Positions 32,331-41,190 are shown, numbered from the stretch's first letter. The stretch: DNA of 64,000 nt from Streptomyces sp. NBC_01446 (GCF_026340095.1 NZ_JAPEPO010000001.1:3936501-4000500); one strand, 5' to 3'. A program made the numbers and translations. Notes: generated by a model from the sequence alone, not told the origin.

Positions 32331-32500
32331 TTGAAGTGTTCTCTTCCCTTCGCAAGCTCGGGAAGGAGATTCCCGTCTACCTTGCGGTGGCGGGCTTGAC
32401 GCCGCGGGTGCGCCTGACGACTGCCCTCCCGGCAGCCGGGATGAGCGCGTGGCCCGTCCGGTACAGGTGCAAGATGTTGCGGGCCGCGTTGTGGTCGGCG
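32331..32500 (-). ncRNA. Predicted TnpB guide RNA (omega/reRNA) region
   Basis: In IS605 elements the RNA that programmes TnpB covers the 3' end of tnpB plus the element end, and its guide is the flanking host DNA. Here the scaffold would end at 32331 with the hairpin CTTCCC (32343-32348)/GGGAAG (32360-32365), and the guide would read GACCAGAGCGGGACGACGGG leftward from 32330. Right boundary is approximate; expression is not shown. Confidence 0.35.
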
Positions 32501-33708
32501 TTGCCCGACCATCCGCAGTCCGGGTTCCTGCATACGAACGTGGCCTGGTCCTTGCGGCTGCCGGGGGTGATGAAGCCGCAGGCGCAGCAGCGTCGGGAGG
32601 TGTGCGGGGCGGGCACCTTGTGCAGGGTGCCGCCGTACCGGCCGGCCTTGTACGTCAGCATCGTGACCGTCCTGCCCCATGCCTCCTGGCTGATGGAGCG
32701 GTTGAGTCCGGCCTTTTGGGCGACGCCTGTCCCCGGCTCGGCGGTGGTGCCCCGAGCGGACTTGACCATGTTCGTGATGGTGAGTGCTTCGACCACTATG
32801 ACGCCGTACGTCTGGGCGAGGGTGGTGGTCGTCTTGTGCTGCCAGTCCTGGTGTCGTCGCGTGGCTTTTGCGCGCAGCCCCCGGATCTGGTCATAGGTGT
32901 GGTGCAGGCGGCGGCTGGTGCGCTCGCCGGGCTTGCGGTGTGTCTTGCGCTGGGCGGCCCGGCGCTCCAGGCGCCAGAGCTTGCTCTTTTCCATGGTGTT
33001 CAGCCACTTGTCACGGTCGGCGCTGCCGTCCGGGAGGCGAGGCGCACGCCCGTGGTCCCGGTGGTTGCCGTCCGAGAGGGCCAGGGGCAGGTTCACCCCG
33101 GCGTCGATGCCAATCTCAGGGCCAGTGTGCGGCTCAGGCTTTGATTCCAGCATCTGGACGCGGAAGGCGATATGCCATCCGAGTCCGTCTTTGACCAGCC
33201 GTGCCCCGGTGATCCGATTCTCCATGTTGGCGAGCTTGCCGACCGGGAGGTCTTTGGTCCAGCGAAAGCGGACACGGCCGGCCTTGGGAATGCTGGCCAT
33301 GCCCCAGCGGCGGTGTACTCGCTTGATCTGGAGGTCACGGCCCTGCGGGATGTCCACGCTCATCACGGACCTAAACCGGCCCTTGAAGTCCGGAGCGCTG
33401 GCGCGGCCGTCCCAGAAGTTCTTCCAGGCCTGGAAGTACGTCTTGAGGACCGCCTGCGCGGCCTGCGCAGGAAGAACGGCGAGGAAATCGATCTCTCTGC
33501 GGGCCTGGCGTATCGCGGCGTCCGCGCTCGCCAGAGTCCTCTTGTCCCTCGGCATCATCTGCCACCACGCGTGCAGGCAGTTCCACACCGTGCGGGCCGC
33601 GTGCGCCTGCTCGTCGATGAGGAGATTGGCGGCAGGGGACAGTGCCAGTCGGGCACGATGCCCGAACTGCCGCTTCACCCAACCCAGTTCACCCACGGTG
33701 ATCACCAT
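32377..33708 (-). CDS. tnpB: TnpB, RNA-guided endonuclease of an IS605-type element
   Basis: 443 residues from ATG 33708 (an ATG 24 bases upstream would add 8 residues). The RuvC-like triad is intact: Asp202 in GIDAGVN, Glu307 in VVVEAL, Asp405 in NADHNAAR. The zinc ribbon is CCAC (with C-x2-C) and CRNPDC, between the second and third catalytic residues, as in active TnpB. The N-terminal wedge/REC part begins 'LGWVKRQFGHRARLALSPAANL'. Known TnpBs cut DNA matching their guide RNA and help retain the element. Its partner TnpA is truncated. Lower GC and different codon habits than neighbouring synthetase genes suggest transfer. Confidence 0.88.
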   Translation of the reverse strand: MVITVGELGWVKRQFGHRARLALSPAANLLIDEQAHAARTVWNCLHAWWQMMPRDKRTLASADAAIRQARREIDFLAVLPAQAAQAVLKTYFQAWKNFWDGRASAPDFKGRFRSVMSVDIPQGRDLQIKRVHRRWGMASIPKAGRVRFRWTKDLPVGKLANMENRITGARLVKDGLGWHIAFRVQMLESKPEPHTGPEIGIDAGVNLPLALSDGNHRDHGRAPRLPDGSADRDKWLNTMEKSKLWRLERRAAQRKTHRKPGERTSRRLHHTYDQIRGLRAKATRRHQDWQHKTTTTLAQTYGVIVVEALTITNMVKSARGTTAEPGTGVAQKAGLNRSISQEAWGRTVTMLTYKAGRYGGTLHKVPAPHTSRRCCACGFITPGSRKDQATFVCRNPDCGWSGNADHNAARNILHLYRTGHALIPAAGRAVVRRTRGVKPATAR

Positions 33709-33733
33709 ACTACCGGCGGTCCATGCCACCACG

Positions 33734-33951
33734 ATGGAAACCGAACCCCGATATCAGAACCGGCCGGCACGTCGCCCACCACCTGCACATGTCCACTTGG
33801 TGTTCGTCACCGAATACCGGCGCAAGGCGATCACGGACAAGATGATGAAGCGCTCCGCAGAGATCATGCGGGCGGCGTGCACGGACTTCGAGGCCGAACT
33901 GAAGCAGTTCAACGGCGAGGAGGACCACATGCACCCGCTCTACATCGCCAA
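33734..33951 (+). pseudogene. Truncated TnpA (Y1 HUH transposase)
   Basis: Starts 25 bases from the tnpB start on the opposite strand. 'HVHLVFVTEYRRKAITDKMM' and 'DFEAELKQFNGEEDHMHPLY' match the first half of IS200-type transposases, including a DHMH version of the HUH motif. Homology then stops; the helix with the catalytic tyrosine is missing. The frame stays open but unrelated until 34186. Not functional. Confidence 0.75.
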
Positions 33952-33989
33952 CCAGAAGCGCCCGCAGGCTGAGGCGAACAGTGCCCACC

Positions 33990-34215
33990 CGTGCTCACCC
34001 CCCGCGAACGCGTTGGCGGCGATGGAGCCCCCGACGCCGACGGCCGTCATGGCGGCTCCGCCCGCGAGGATGACCTGGAGACGGACACCGCCGACAGGAC
34101 GTCCGAGGCGGAGTCCTGCTACCGGCTTCATTCGCAGTGTTCCGGCGTTTACGCCGGGGGTGAAGGCCGTCTCAGGACTGCTCTGACCCGCAGCTGGTCC
34201 CTGAGTCTCTGTCAT
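33990..34215 (-). pseudogene. Probable 5' part of the interrupted host gene
   Basis: On the minus strand an open frame starting ATG 34215 gives 'MTETQGPAAGQSSPET...', then a hydrophobic stretch 'LQVILAGGAAMTAVGVGGSI' like a TM or signal segment, and runs into the tnpA remnant. With the piece at 32173-32330 it could make one small membrane or exported protein of roughly 125 residues if the element is removed. Frame compatibility depends on the exact junction, which I cannot fix. Alternative: unrelated spurious frame. Confidence 0.35.
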
Positions 34216-34277
34216 GGGAAGCGAAGCTAGGACCGCCACCTGTCAGGGACATGGGGATGCGCTGTGAGTCCGCACAG

Positions 34278-34316
34278 CGAAGGGGCCGGAACCGATCAAC
34301 GGTTCCGGCCCCTTCG
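34278..34316 (-). terminator. aspS terminator hairpin
   Basis: CGAAGGGGCCGGAACC (34278-34293) pairs perfectly with 34301-34316 around a 7-base loop, 15 bases past the aspS stop. Confidence 0.8.
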
Positions 34317-34331
34317 GACGACTGGCGGGTG

Positions 34332-36101
34332 CTACTTCTTCTCGCCCACCGGCTTGCGCAGCTGGATGTTCAGCTCGCGCAGGCGCGTCTCGTCGAGCTC
34401 CGTGGGCGCGCCCATCATCAGGTCCTGCGCGTTGCCGTTGAGCGGGAACGCGATGGTCTCGCGGATGTTCGGCTCGTCGGCGAGGAGCATGACGATGCGG
34501 TCGACGCCGGGGGCGATCCCGCCGTGCGGCGGGGCGCCGAAGCGGAACGCGCGGAGCATGCCCGCGAACTGCTCCTCGACGGTGTCACGGTCGTAGCCCG
34601 CGATCTCGAAGGCCTTGAGCATGATCTCGGGCTCGTGGTTCCGGATCGCGCCGGAGGACAGCTCCACGCCGTTGCAGACGATGTCGTACTGCCAGCCCAG
34701 GATGTCCAGCGGGTCCTTGGTCTCCAGGGCCTCGAGGCCGCCCTGCGGCATGGAGAACGGGTTGTGCGAGAAGTCGATCTTCCCGGTGTCCTCGTCCTTC
34801 TCGTACATCGGGAAGTCGACGATCCAGCAGAAGCGGAACACGCCCTCCTCGAAGTGCCCGGCGCGCTTGGCGGCCTCGACACGGACGGCGCCCATGATCT
34901 TGGAGACCTCGTCGAACTCGCCCGCGCCGAAGAACACGGCGTGGCCGGCCTTCAGGCCGAGTCGCTCGGTGAGGACCTTGACGTTCTCGTCCGTGAGGAA
35001 CTTCGCGATCGGGCCCGTGAGGGACCCGTCCTCGGCGACGCGGACCCAGGCGAGGCCCTTCGCGCCCTGCTCGACCGCGTAGTCACCGAGGCCGTCGAAG
35101 AACTTGCGGGACTGCGACGCGGTGTCCGGGACGGGCAGCGCGCGCACGTGCTTCCCGGCGAACGCCTTGAACTCGGAGCCCTCGAACACGTCCGAGATGT
35201 CGACCAGTTCGAGCTGGGCGCGCAGGTCCGGCTTGTCCGAGCCGTACTTGAGCATCGACTCGCGGAACGGGATCCGCGGGAACGGGGACGTGACGTGGCG
35301 GCCGCCGCCGAACTCCTCGAAGAGCTCGGTCATCAGCTTCTCGATCGGCTGGAAGACGTCCTCCTGCTCGACGAAGGACATCTCCACGTCGAGCTGGTAG
35401 AACTCGCCCGGCGAGCGGTCCGCGCGGGCGTCCTCGTCACGGAAGCAGGGCGCGATCTGGAAGTAGCGGTCGAAGCCCGAGATCATCAGCAGCTGCTTGA
35501 ACTGCTGCGGGGCCTGCGGCAGCGCGTAGAACTTGCCCGGGTTGAGGCGCGACGGCACGACGAAGTCGCGGGCGCCCTCCGGGGAGGTGGCGCTGAGGAT
35601 CGGCGTCGCCATCTCGTTGAACCCGAGGGCCACCATCTTGGAGCGGATGGAGGCGATGACGGACGAGCGCAGCATGATGTTGCGGTGCATGCGCTCGCGG
35701 CGCAGGTCGAGGAAGCGGTACTCCAGGCGCCGCTCCTCGTTCACCCCGTCGTCCGCGTTGATCGTGAACGGGATCTGCTGGGCCGCGCCGAGCACCTCGA
35801 CCTCGGCGGCCTCGATCTCGATCTCGCCCGTGGGCAGCTCGGAGTTGACGTTGTCGGCGCCGCGCGAGACGACCTTGCCGTCGACGCGGACGACCGTCTC
35901 CTTGGTCAGCCTGTCGAGGACCTCGGCGGCCGCGGTACCGGGGCGGGCGACGAGCTGCGTGATCCCGTAGTGATCCCGCAGATCGATGAAGAGGATGCCG
36001 CCCAGGTCGCGCCGATTGTGCAGCCAGCCGCTCAGCCGGACGTCGGATCCGACGTCAGAGGCGCGGAGCTCGCCGCAGGTGTGGGACCTGTACCGATGCA
36101 T
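34332..36101 (-). CDS. aspS: Aspartyl-tRNA synthetase
   Basis: 589 residues, typical bacterial AspRS. An N-terminal OB-fold anticodon domain ('VRLSGWLHNRRDLGGILFIDLRDHYGITQLV') is followed by the class II catalytic core with motif 2 'FRDEDARADRSPGEFYQLD', the bacterial GAD insertion in the middle, and motif 3 'GIAPGVDRIVMLL' near the end. It joins Asp to tRNA-Asp. ATG 36101 is the first Met. Divergent from the PP2C phosphatase gene; followed by a strong hairpin. Confidence 0.96.
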   Translation of the reverse strand: MHRYRSHTCGELRASDVGSDVRLSGWLHNRRDLGGILFIDLRDHYGITQLVARPGTAAAEVLDRLTKETVVRVDGKVVSRGADNVNSELPTGEIEIEAAEVEVLGAAQQIPFTINADDGVNEERRLEYRFLDLRRERMHRNIMLRSSVIASIRSKMVALGFNEMATPILSATSPEGARDFVVPSRLNPGKFYALPQAPQQFKQLLMISGFDRYFQIAPCFRDEDARADRSPGEFYQLDVEMSFVEQEDVFQPIEKLMTELFEEFGGGRHVTSPFPRIPFRESMLKYGSDKPDLRAQLELVDISDVFEGSEFKAFAGKHVRALPVPDTASQSRKFFDGLGDYAVEQGAKGLAWVRVAEDGSLTGPIAKFLTDENVKVLTERLGLKAGHAVFFGAGEFDEVSKIMGAVRVEAAKRAGHFEEGVFRFCWIVDFPMYEKDEDTGKIDFSHNPFSMPQGGLEALETKDPLDILGWQYDIVCNGVELSSGAIRNHEPEIMLKAFEIAGYDRDTVEEQFAGMLRAFRFGAPPHGGIAPGVDRIVMLLADEPNIRETIAFPLNGNAQDLMMGAPTELDETRLRELNIQLRKPVGEKK

Positions 36102-36233
36102 CGTCGTTCATCCAGTCTTTGCGATTGGGGATTGGCCGGGCATGCCCGAAGCCCCAGGGTACCGGCCGCCTCAAGATCGCTCTGCGAATAGTCTCGGTGG
36201 CCGTCCACGATCACCTCTTCTTAGAGTGGGGCC

Positions 36234-38444
36234 ATGCGCACTGGTGACCCCCTGCCGCCCGTGGGGGATGTTCTCGCCGCCCTCGACACCGGTGTGTGGC
36301 GGTGGGACAACCGGGCCGGGCTGGTCACCTTCGACGCGGAGGCGGCCCGGCTGCTCGGCCTGCCCGCGTCCCGGGTGACGCTGACGGAGGCCGCCGTACG
36401 CTCCCGTTTCCACCCCGTCGACTGGAACGAGATCTACGGCGTGGTGCAGCTCGCCGTCGCCGAGGGCACCCTCGCCGAGGCCCGGCTGCGGATCATGGAC
36501 GATCAGGGCGTGGTCATCAGGACCGTACGCAGCCGCTCCAAGCCGCTCGTGCACGGCGACTCGCACGCGTACGAGCTGATCGGCACGCTCCAGGAGGTCA
36601 GCGAGCCCTCGCCCGGGTCCGCGGCGCGCACCCCCGTGACCGGGGACTGGCGGCGCTCCCGCGAGGCGTTCCTCTTGGACGCCGGGCGGGCGCTCGCCGA
36701 GGCGGGGTCCACCGAGGAGGTCCTGCGGGTCGCGGCCGGGCTCTCCATGCCGGGGTTCTCGCCGGACGGCCTCGCCGTCTTCGGCGTCGGCGGCGACCGG
36801 CTCACGGTCATCGGACACCACGGGCACGAGCCGGGCGAGGAGGGGCCCTTCACGGACATGCCCCTGGACACCGACTATCCGGCAGCCGAGGTGGTCCGCA
36901 CCGGCCGCGCCGTCTATCTGTCGTCGCCCGAGCAGTACCGCCTGCGCTACCAGGCCGCCTGGCCGCTGGCCCAGCGCTTCCAGCGGCAGTCCTGGGCGTT
37001 CCTGCCGCTCATCGTGGCCGGCCGCACCATCGGCACGTGGATGGCCGCGTTCGCCTACCCGGTGTCGTTCACGCCCGACGAGCGCTCCGTCCTGACGACG
37101 GTGGCGCGCATGCTGGCGCAGGCTCTGTCGCGCGCCGGGATCACCGAGTCGGAACGGGAGCTGACGGACGGACTCCAGCGCTCGATGCTGCCCACGCTCG
37201 GCCCCGAGATCCCGGGGATGAGCGTCGCCGCCCGCTATGTGCCCACCGGCGGCGGCCTCCAGGTCGGCGGCGACTGGTACGACATGATCCCGCTGCCCAC
37301 CGGGCGCATCGCGCTCGTCATCGGCGATGTGCAGGGGCACGACGTGCGGGCCGCCGGCCTGATGGGACAGCTGCGGATCGCGCTGCGGGCGTACGCGGCC
37401 GAGGGGCATCGCCCGGACGCCGTCCTCTCCCGCGCCTCCCGCTTCCTGTACGGAGTCACCGACTCCATCACGTACGGGTCCACGGGCGGCCCCGGCAAGG
37501 GCGTCGAGAAGGGCTCGGAGGCGGGCGACCCGCGCTTCGCGACCTGTCTGTACGTGGAGGCCGACCCGAAGACGGGAATCCTGGAGATCGCCCGGGCCGG
37601 CCATCCCGACCCCGCGATACGCATGACCGACGGGACGGTCCTGGTACGGCCCACCGCGGGCGGGCTGCCCCTCGGCGTCGACCCCGACGCCGACTACCCC
37701 ACGACCCGGCTCACCCTCGAACCCGGCGACACCCTGCTGATCTGCACCGACGGCCTCATCGAGACGGGCGGCCACGACCTCGACACCGGCTGGGCCCGCA
37801 TCCGCGGCATCCTCGAGGAGCACGGCGGACACGGGGAGCACGCCACCGACCCCGACCGCCTGGAGGACCTGGCCGACGCGCTCGTGCGGGCCGTGCACGG
37901 CCCCTTCTCGCACTACACGACGGGCCCGCTCGCCGACCGGCGCGAGGACGACATAGCGGTGCTGCTCCTCGCCAGGACGGGCCTGCCCGAGGCGCCCGTG
38001 CCCGCGCGCCGCACCGCGATGACCGTCGCCCAGGCCGAGCCGGAGCGGGTCGCCGCCGCACGTCAGCACCTGCGCGAGTTGCTGCACGACTGGACCGACG
38101 AGGACCAGGTCGACTCGGCGGTCCTGATGATCTCGGAGATGCTCACGAACGTCCTCGTCCACACGGACGGTGACGCGCTCCTGGTCGCCGAGGTCGCCGG
38201 CGGGCCCGCGCGGCGGCTGCGTGCCGAGGTCGCCGACGCCAGTGACCACCTGCCCCACAGGCGCCACCCGGGCGAGCTCGCGTCATCCGGGCGCGGCCTC
38301 GTCCTGATGGAGCTGCTCGCCGACCGCTGGGGCGTGGACCCGAAGGGCGAGGGCAAGAGCATCTGGTTCGAGCTCTACGAGTCTTCGGCCGACGTTTCAC
38401 GTGAACCCCCCGACGGCGCCGACGGCCCCTCGCCTGCGGAGTAG
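36234..38444 (+). CDS. PAS-GAF-PP2C phosphatase with C-terminal HATPase (RsbU/SpoIIE-like regulator)
   Basis: 736 residues. Domains in order: PAS-like (about 10-125), GAF (150-300), PP2C/SpoIIE phosphatase (315-585) with 'GGDWYDMIPLPTGRIALVIG' and 'GDVQGHDVRAAGLMGQLR' and 'REDDIAVLLL', then a GHKL anti-sigma-type kinase domain (600-725) with 'SEMLTNVLVHT' and 'GRGLVLMELLADRWGV'. Both a phosphatase and a kinase for anti-sigma-antagonist switches are thus in one soluble chain. Streptomyces have many of these; partner proteins are unknown. The last 70 bases overlap the convergent AI-2E-type gene. Confidence 0.9.
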   Translation: MRTGDPLPPVGDVLAALDTGVWRWDNRAGLVTFDAEAARLLGLPASRVTLTEAAVRSRFHPVDWNEIYGVVQLAVAEGTLAEARLRIMDDQGVVIRTVRSRSKPLVHGDSHAYELIGTLQEVSEPSPGSAARTPVTGDWRRSREAFLLDAGRALAEAGSTEEVLRVAAGLSMPGFSPDGLAVFGVGGDRLTVIGHHGHEPGEEGPFTDMPLDTDYPAAEVVRTGRAVYLSSPEQYRLRYQAAWPLAQRFQRQSWAFLPLIVAGRTIGTWMAAFAYPVSFTPDERSVLTTVARMLAQALSRAGITESERELTDGLQRSMLPTLGPEIPGMSVAARYVPTGGGLQVGGDWYDMIPLPTGRIALVIGDVQGHDVRAAGLMGQLRIALRAYAAEGHRPDAVLSRASRFLYGVTDSITYGSTGGPGKGVEKGSEAGDPRFATCLYVEADPKTGILEIARAGHPDPAIRMTDGTVLVRPTAGGLPLGVDPDADYPTTRLTLEPGDTLLICTDGLIETGGHDLDTGWARIRGILEEHGGHGEHATDPDRLEDLADALVRAVHGPFSHYTTGPLADRREDDIAVLLLARTGLPEAPVPARRTAMTVAQAEPERVAAARQHLRELLHDWTDEDQVDSAVLMISEMLTNVLVHTDGDALLVAEVAGGPARRLRAEVADASDHLPHRRHPGELASSGRGLVLMELLADRWGVDPKGEGKSIWFELYESSADVSREPPDGADGPSPAE

Positions 38445-39487
38445 CGCTCGCGCACCTCCCCGATCACCCCGAAGGCGGCCGCCGTCACCGGCACCGCGAG
38501 CAGCATGCCGAGGATGCCCGCGACGGAGGCGCCCGCCGTGATCGCCAGCATCACCATCGCGGGATGCATCTGCACGGTGCGGGACTGGATCATCGGCTGA
38601 AGGATGTGCCCCTCCAGCTGCTGCACGGCCAGGATGACGCCGAGCGCCCACAGGGCGGTCACCCAGCCCCGGTCGGCGAGTGCCACCAGGACGGCCACCG
38701 CGCCGGAGATCGTCGCCCCGAGGTAGGGGATGTACGCGGTGACGAAGACCAGGGAGCCGAGCCCGACCGCGCCGGGCACCCGCAGGATGAGCAGGCCGAC
38801 GGTGATGCAGATCGAGTCGATGAGCGCGATCAGCGTGGTCCCGCGCATGAAGCCCTCGACGGCCTGGAAGGCACGCCGCCCCATGGCCTCCAGGATTTCC
38901 CCGGCACGGCCGGGCGCGAGGCTGTGCGCGAGACCCGCGGCGCGGTCGGAGTCCTTGAGGAAGAAGAAGGTGAGCAGGAGGGAGAGAACGCTGGTCGTGA
39001 GCAGCGAGCCGAGGACGGAGAGCCCGGCGATCACTCCGCTCGCGGCGCTGGCGCCCCACTTGGACAGCAGCTTCTCGAGGCTGCCGGCGGCGGATCCGAG
39101 GTCGTCGGCCACGGTGATACCGAAGTGGCTCTTGATCCAGTTGCCGGCCTCCCGCACCGAGTCGACGATCTGGTCACCGGTGTCGATGAGGGTCCTGACG
39201 ACGATGTATCCGGCACCGCCGACGACGGCGACGAGGGCGACACACGTGAGGGCGGCGGCGAGCGCCCGGTTGACCCTCCTGCGGATCAGCCAGCCGTGCA
39301 CCGGCCCGAGCAGGGCCGTGCCGAGCAGGGCGAGCAGCAGGGGCGTGACGGCCGTCTTGAAGACGATGCACAGCCAGACACCGACGGCCGCCACCCCGGT
39401 GACGAGCAGCGCCAGGGCGCACCAGGCGGCGGTACGGCGGGCTGGTTCGGGAAGAAGCGGCTTACCTGTACCTGTGTGCACCCCCAC
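38375..39487 (-). CDS. AI-2E family transporter-like permease
   Basis: 370 residues with about eight TM segments; family motifs include 'LLALLGTALLGPVHGWLIRR', 'FFFLKDSDRAAGLAHSLAPG', 'VTAYIPYLGATISGAVAVLVAL' and 'LEGHILQPMIQSRTVQMHPAMVMLAITAG', the last being the most diagnostic. The family (TqsA/YdiK-like) includes autoinducer exporters and Na/H antiporters; true substrate unknown. The start is not certain: the chosen Met gives a 20-residue cytoplasmic lead. The 3' end overlaps the PP2C gene by 70 bases. Confidence 0.85.
   Translation of the reverse strand: MGVHTGTGKPLLPEPARRTAAWCALALLVTGVAAVGVWLCIVFKTAVTPLLLALLGTALLGPVHGWLIRRRVNRALAAALTCVALVAVVGGAGYIVVRTLIDTGDQIVDSVREAGNWIKSHFGITVADDLGSAAGSLEKLLSKWGASAASGVIAGLSVLGSLLTTSVLSLLLTFFFLKDSDRAAGLAHSLAPGRAGEILEAMGRRAFQAVEGFMRGTTLIALIDSICITVGLLILRVPGAVGLGSLVFVTAYIPYLGATISGAVAVLVALADRGWVTALWALGVILAVQQLEGHILQPMIQSRTVQMHPAMVMLAITAGASVAGILGMLLAVPVTAAAFGVIGEVRERYSAGEGPSAPSGGSRETSAEDS
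38394..38407. promoter_or_regulatory. Near-perfect parS (ParB binding) site
   Basis: GTTTCACGTGAACC matches 13 of 14 bases of the Streptomyces parS consensus GTTTCACGTGAAAC. It sits inside the 70-base overlap of two convergent genes, coding for DVSREP in one. parS sites cluster within a few hundred kilobases of oriC, which fits the inferred location of this region. Confidence 0.5.
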
Positions 39488-39557
39488 AGGGCATCACGCG
39501 CGCGCGGCCCCGACCTTCCGGACGGGGCCACGCGAGTGACGGGCAATCAGATGCCGC

Positions 39558-40520
39558 TTACGTGTGCGGGATCCGCTCTCCCGGGATGACCCCGAGCCGA
39601 CCCGCCTGGAAGTCCTCGAACGCCTGCTGGAGTTCGTCGCGGGTGTTCATGACGAACGGACCGTAGTGCGCCATCGGCTCCCGGATCGGGCGGCCGCCCA
39701 GGAGGACGACTTCGAGGTCCGGGGTGTTGGAATCCTGCGTCTCGTCCGCGCGGACGGTCAGCGAGGAACCCGCGCCGAAGACGGCGGTCTGGCCCATGTG
39801 GACCGGCCTGCGGTCGGTGCCGACGGTGCCGCGGCCGGCGAGGACGTACGCGAGGCCGTTGAACTCCTCGCGCCACGGCAGCGTCAGCTCGGCGCCGGGG
39901 CGGACGGTCGCGTGGACCATCGTGATCGGCGTGTGCGTGATGCCGGGGCCGTCGTGGCCGTCGAGCTCACCCGCGATGACGCGCAGCAGGGCGCCGCCGT
40001 CGGCGGTGGTGAGGAGCTTGACCTGGCCACCGCGGATGTCCTGGTAGCGGGGGTCCTTCATCTTGTCGGCGGCCGGGAGGTTCACCCACAGCTGGAGGCC
40101 GTGGAAGAGCCCGCCGGACATGACGAGCGCCTCCGGCGGCGCCTCGATGTGCAGGAGGCCGGAGCCGGCCGTCATCCACTGGGTGTCGCCGTTGGTGATG
40201 GTGCCGCCACCGCCGTTGGAGTCCTGGTGAACGAAGGTGCCGTCGATGATGTAGGTGACGGTCTCGAAGCCGCGGTGCGGGTGCCAGGGCGTGCCCTTGG
40301 GCTCTCCGGGCGCGTACTCCACCTCACCCATCTGGTCCATCATGATGAACGGGTCGAGGTACTTGTAGTTGATCCCGGCGAACGCTCGGCGCACCGGGAA
40401 GCCCTCGCCCTCGAATCCGGTGGGCGCGGTCGTCACGGCCAGCACGGGGCGGGCCACGGCGTCGGCGGACGCGGCCACACGGGGCAGGGTCAGCGGGTTT
40501 TCGACGGTCACTGCAGGCAT
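39558..40520 (-). CDS. Pirin-family protein
   Basis: 320 residues, two cupin domains. The N-terminal domain has 'MMDQMGEVEYAPGEPKGTPW', then 'HPHRGFETVTYIIDG' with metal ligands His, His, plus 'GSGLLHIEAP' with His and Glu; the C-terminal cupin is metal-free. Pirins include quercetinases and redox-sensing cofactors; in Streptomyces a pirin has been linked to redox control of beta-oxidation, as I recall. It lies near the acyl-CoA dehydrogenase gene. ATG follows GGAGGTCCCGAC on its strand. Confidence 0.88.
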   Translation of the reverse strand: MPAVTVENPLTLPRVAASADAVARPVLAVTTAPTGFEGEGFPVRRAFAGINYKYLDPFIMMDQMGEVEYAPGEPKGTPWHPHRGFETVTYIIDGTFVHQDSNGGGGTITNGDTQWMTAGSGLLHIEAPPEALVMSGGLFHGLQLWVNLPAADKMKDPRYQDIRGGQVKLLTTADGGALLRVIAGELDGHDGPGITHTPITMVHATVRPGAELTLPWREEFNGLAYVLAGRGTVGTDRRPVHMGQTAVFGAGSSLTVRADETQDSNTPDLEVVLLGGRPIREPMAHYGPFVMNTRDELQQAFEDFQAGRLGVIPGERIPHT

Positions 40521-40584
40521 GTCGGGACCTCCTTGTGCTCCGAGTTTAGTTGAACGTAGAACTTTCTGCCACCTGGAACGCGGA

Positions 40585-40612
40585 ACGCCCGGAGGGAATT
40601 CCCTCCGGGCGT
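40585..40612 (-). terminator. 28-bp perfect palindrome between pirin and SseB-like genes
   Basis: ACGCCCGGAGGGAA (40585-40598) followed directly by its exact complement (40599-40612). It lies 28 bases past the stop of the SseB-like gene and about 65 bases upstream of the pirin start, so it most likely ends transcription of the former. Confidence 0.6.
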
Positions 40613-40639
40613 CGCGGGTGCCTGCGTGTGCGGTGACCG

Positions 40640-41107
40640 CTAGCCGTACATACGGCGCATCGCGAAGTCGACCATCTGCTCGACCGCCTTGGCGTCGAAG
40701 ACCATCCGGTGCTCGCCCTCCATGTCGAGGACGAAGCCGTACCCGGTCGGGAGCAGGTCGATCACCTCGGCGCCGGTGATCACGAAGTACTTGGACTCCT
40801 TGCCCGCGTACCTGCGCAGCTCCTTGAGCGAGGTGAACATCGGGATGACCGGCTGCTGGGTGTTGTGCAGCGCGAGGAAGCCGGGGTTGTCGCCGCGCGG
40901 GCAGTAGACCTTCGACGTGGCGAAGATCTGCTGGAAGTCCTCGGCGGACATCGAGCCCGTGGTGAAGGCGCGGACCGCGTCCGCCAGCGACGGAGGTGAC
41001 GGCTCCGGATACAGCGGCGGCGCCTGCTGGCCGTACCCGCCCTGCATGCCCTGCTGCGGCGGCGCGTACTGCTGCCCGGGTCCCGCGGTCTGGTCGTAGC
41101 CGTACAT
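40640..41107 (-). CDS. SseB-like protein
   Basis: 155 residues from ATG 41107 (MYGYDQTAGPGQQYAPPQQG), chosen because further upstream codons lie in the acyl-CoA dehydrogenase promoter region. A Tyr/Gln/Pro-rich tail precedes the SseB N-terminal-type domain: 'LADAVRAFTTGSMSAEDFQQIFATSKVYCPRGDNPGFLAL', 'VIPMFTSLKELRRYAGKESKY', 'GAEVIDLLPTGYGFVLDMEGEHRMVFDAKAVEQMVDFAMRRMYG'. Such domains occur in type VII-linked and unknown proteins. Function unknown. Confidence 0.75.
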   Translation of the reverse strand: MYGYDQTAGPGQQYAPPQQGMQGGYGQQAPPLYPEPSPPSLADAVRAFTTGSMSAEDFQQIFATSKVYCPRGDNPGFLALHNTQQPVIPMFTSLKELRRYAGKESKYFVITGAEVIDLLPTGYGFVLDMEGEHRMVFDAKAVEQMVDFAMRRMYG

Positions 41108-41190
41108 GGGGGCCAGACTACCGAGCGGGGGCCGGAGCGCGGGCGCCGTTAGACCCTGCTCACATTGGCGGATCAGGGGTTGCGCGTTAT

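Larger units (their letters stand above)
32331..33951. mobile_element. IS200/IS605-family element, tnpA truncated, tnpB intact
   Basis: The element carries back-to-back genes: tnpB leftward and a tnpA remnant rightward, the IS605 arrangement. The right end of the element (left in the window) is placed at 32331, where the minus strand ends ...GAACACTTCAA, similar to other Streptomyces IS605 ends, with a subterminal hairpin at 32343-32365. The other end is not clear because tnpA stops resembling the family after about 33950. With tnpA broken it cannot move by itself. It lies between metG and aspS. Confidence 0.7.

Noticed and set aside
32897..34186. Plus-strand frame of 429 codons spanning the IS element
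   Set aside because: Most is antisense to tnpB; only the 33734-33951 part is genuine tnpA remnant, listed separately.
34251..36191. Plus-strand long frame opposite aspS
   Set aside because: Antisense shadow; aspS has complete class II motifs on the minus strand.
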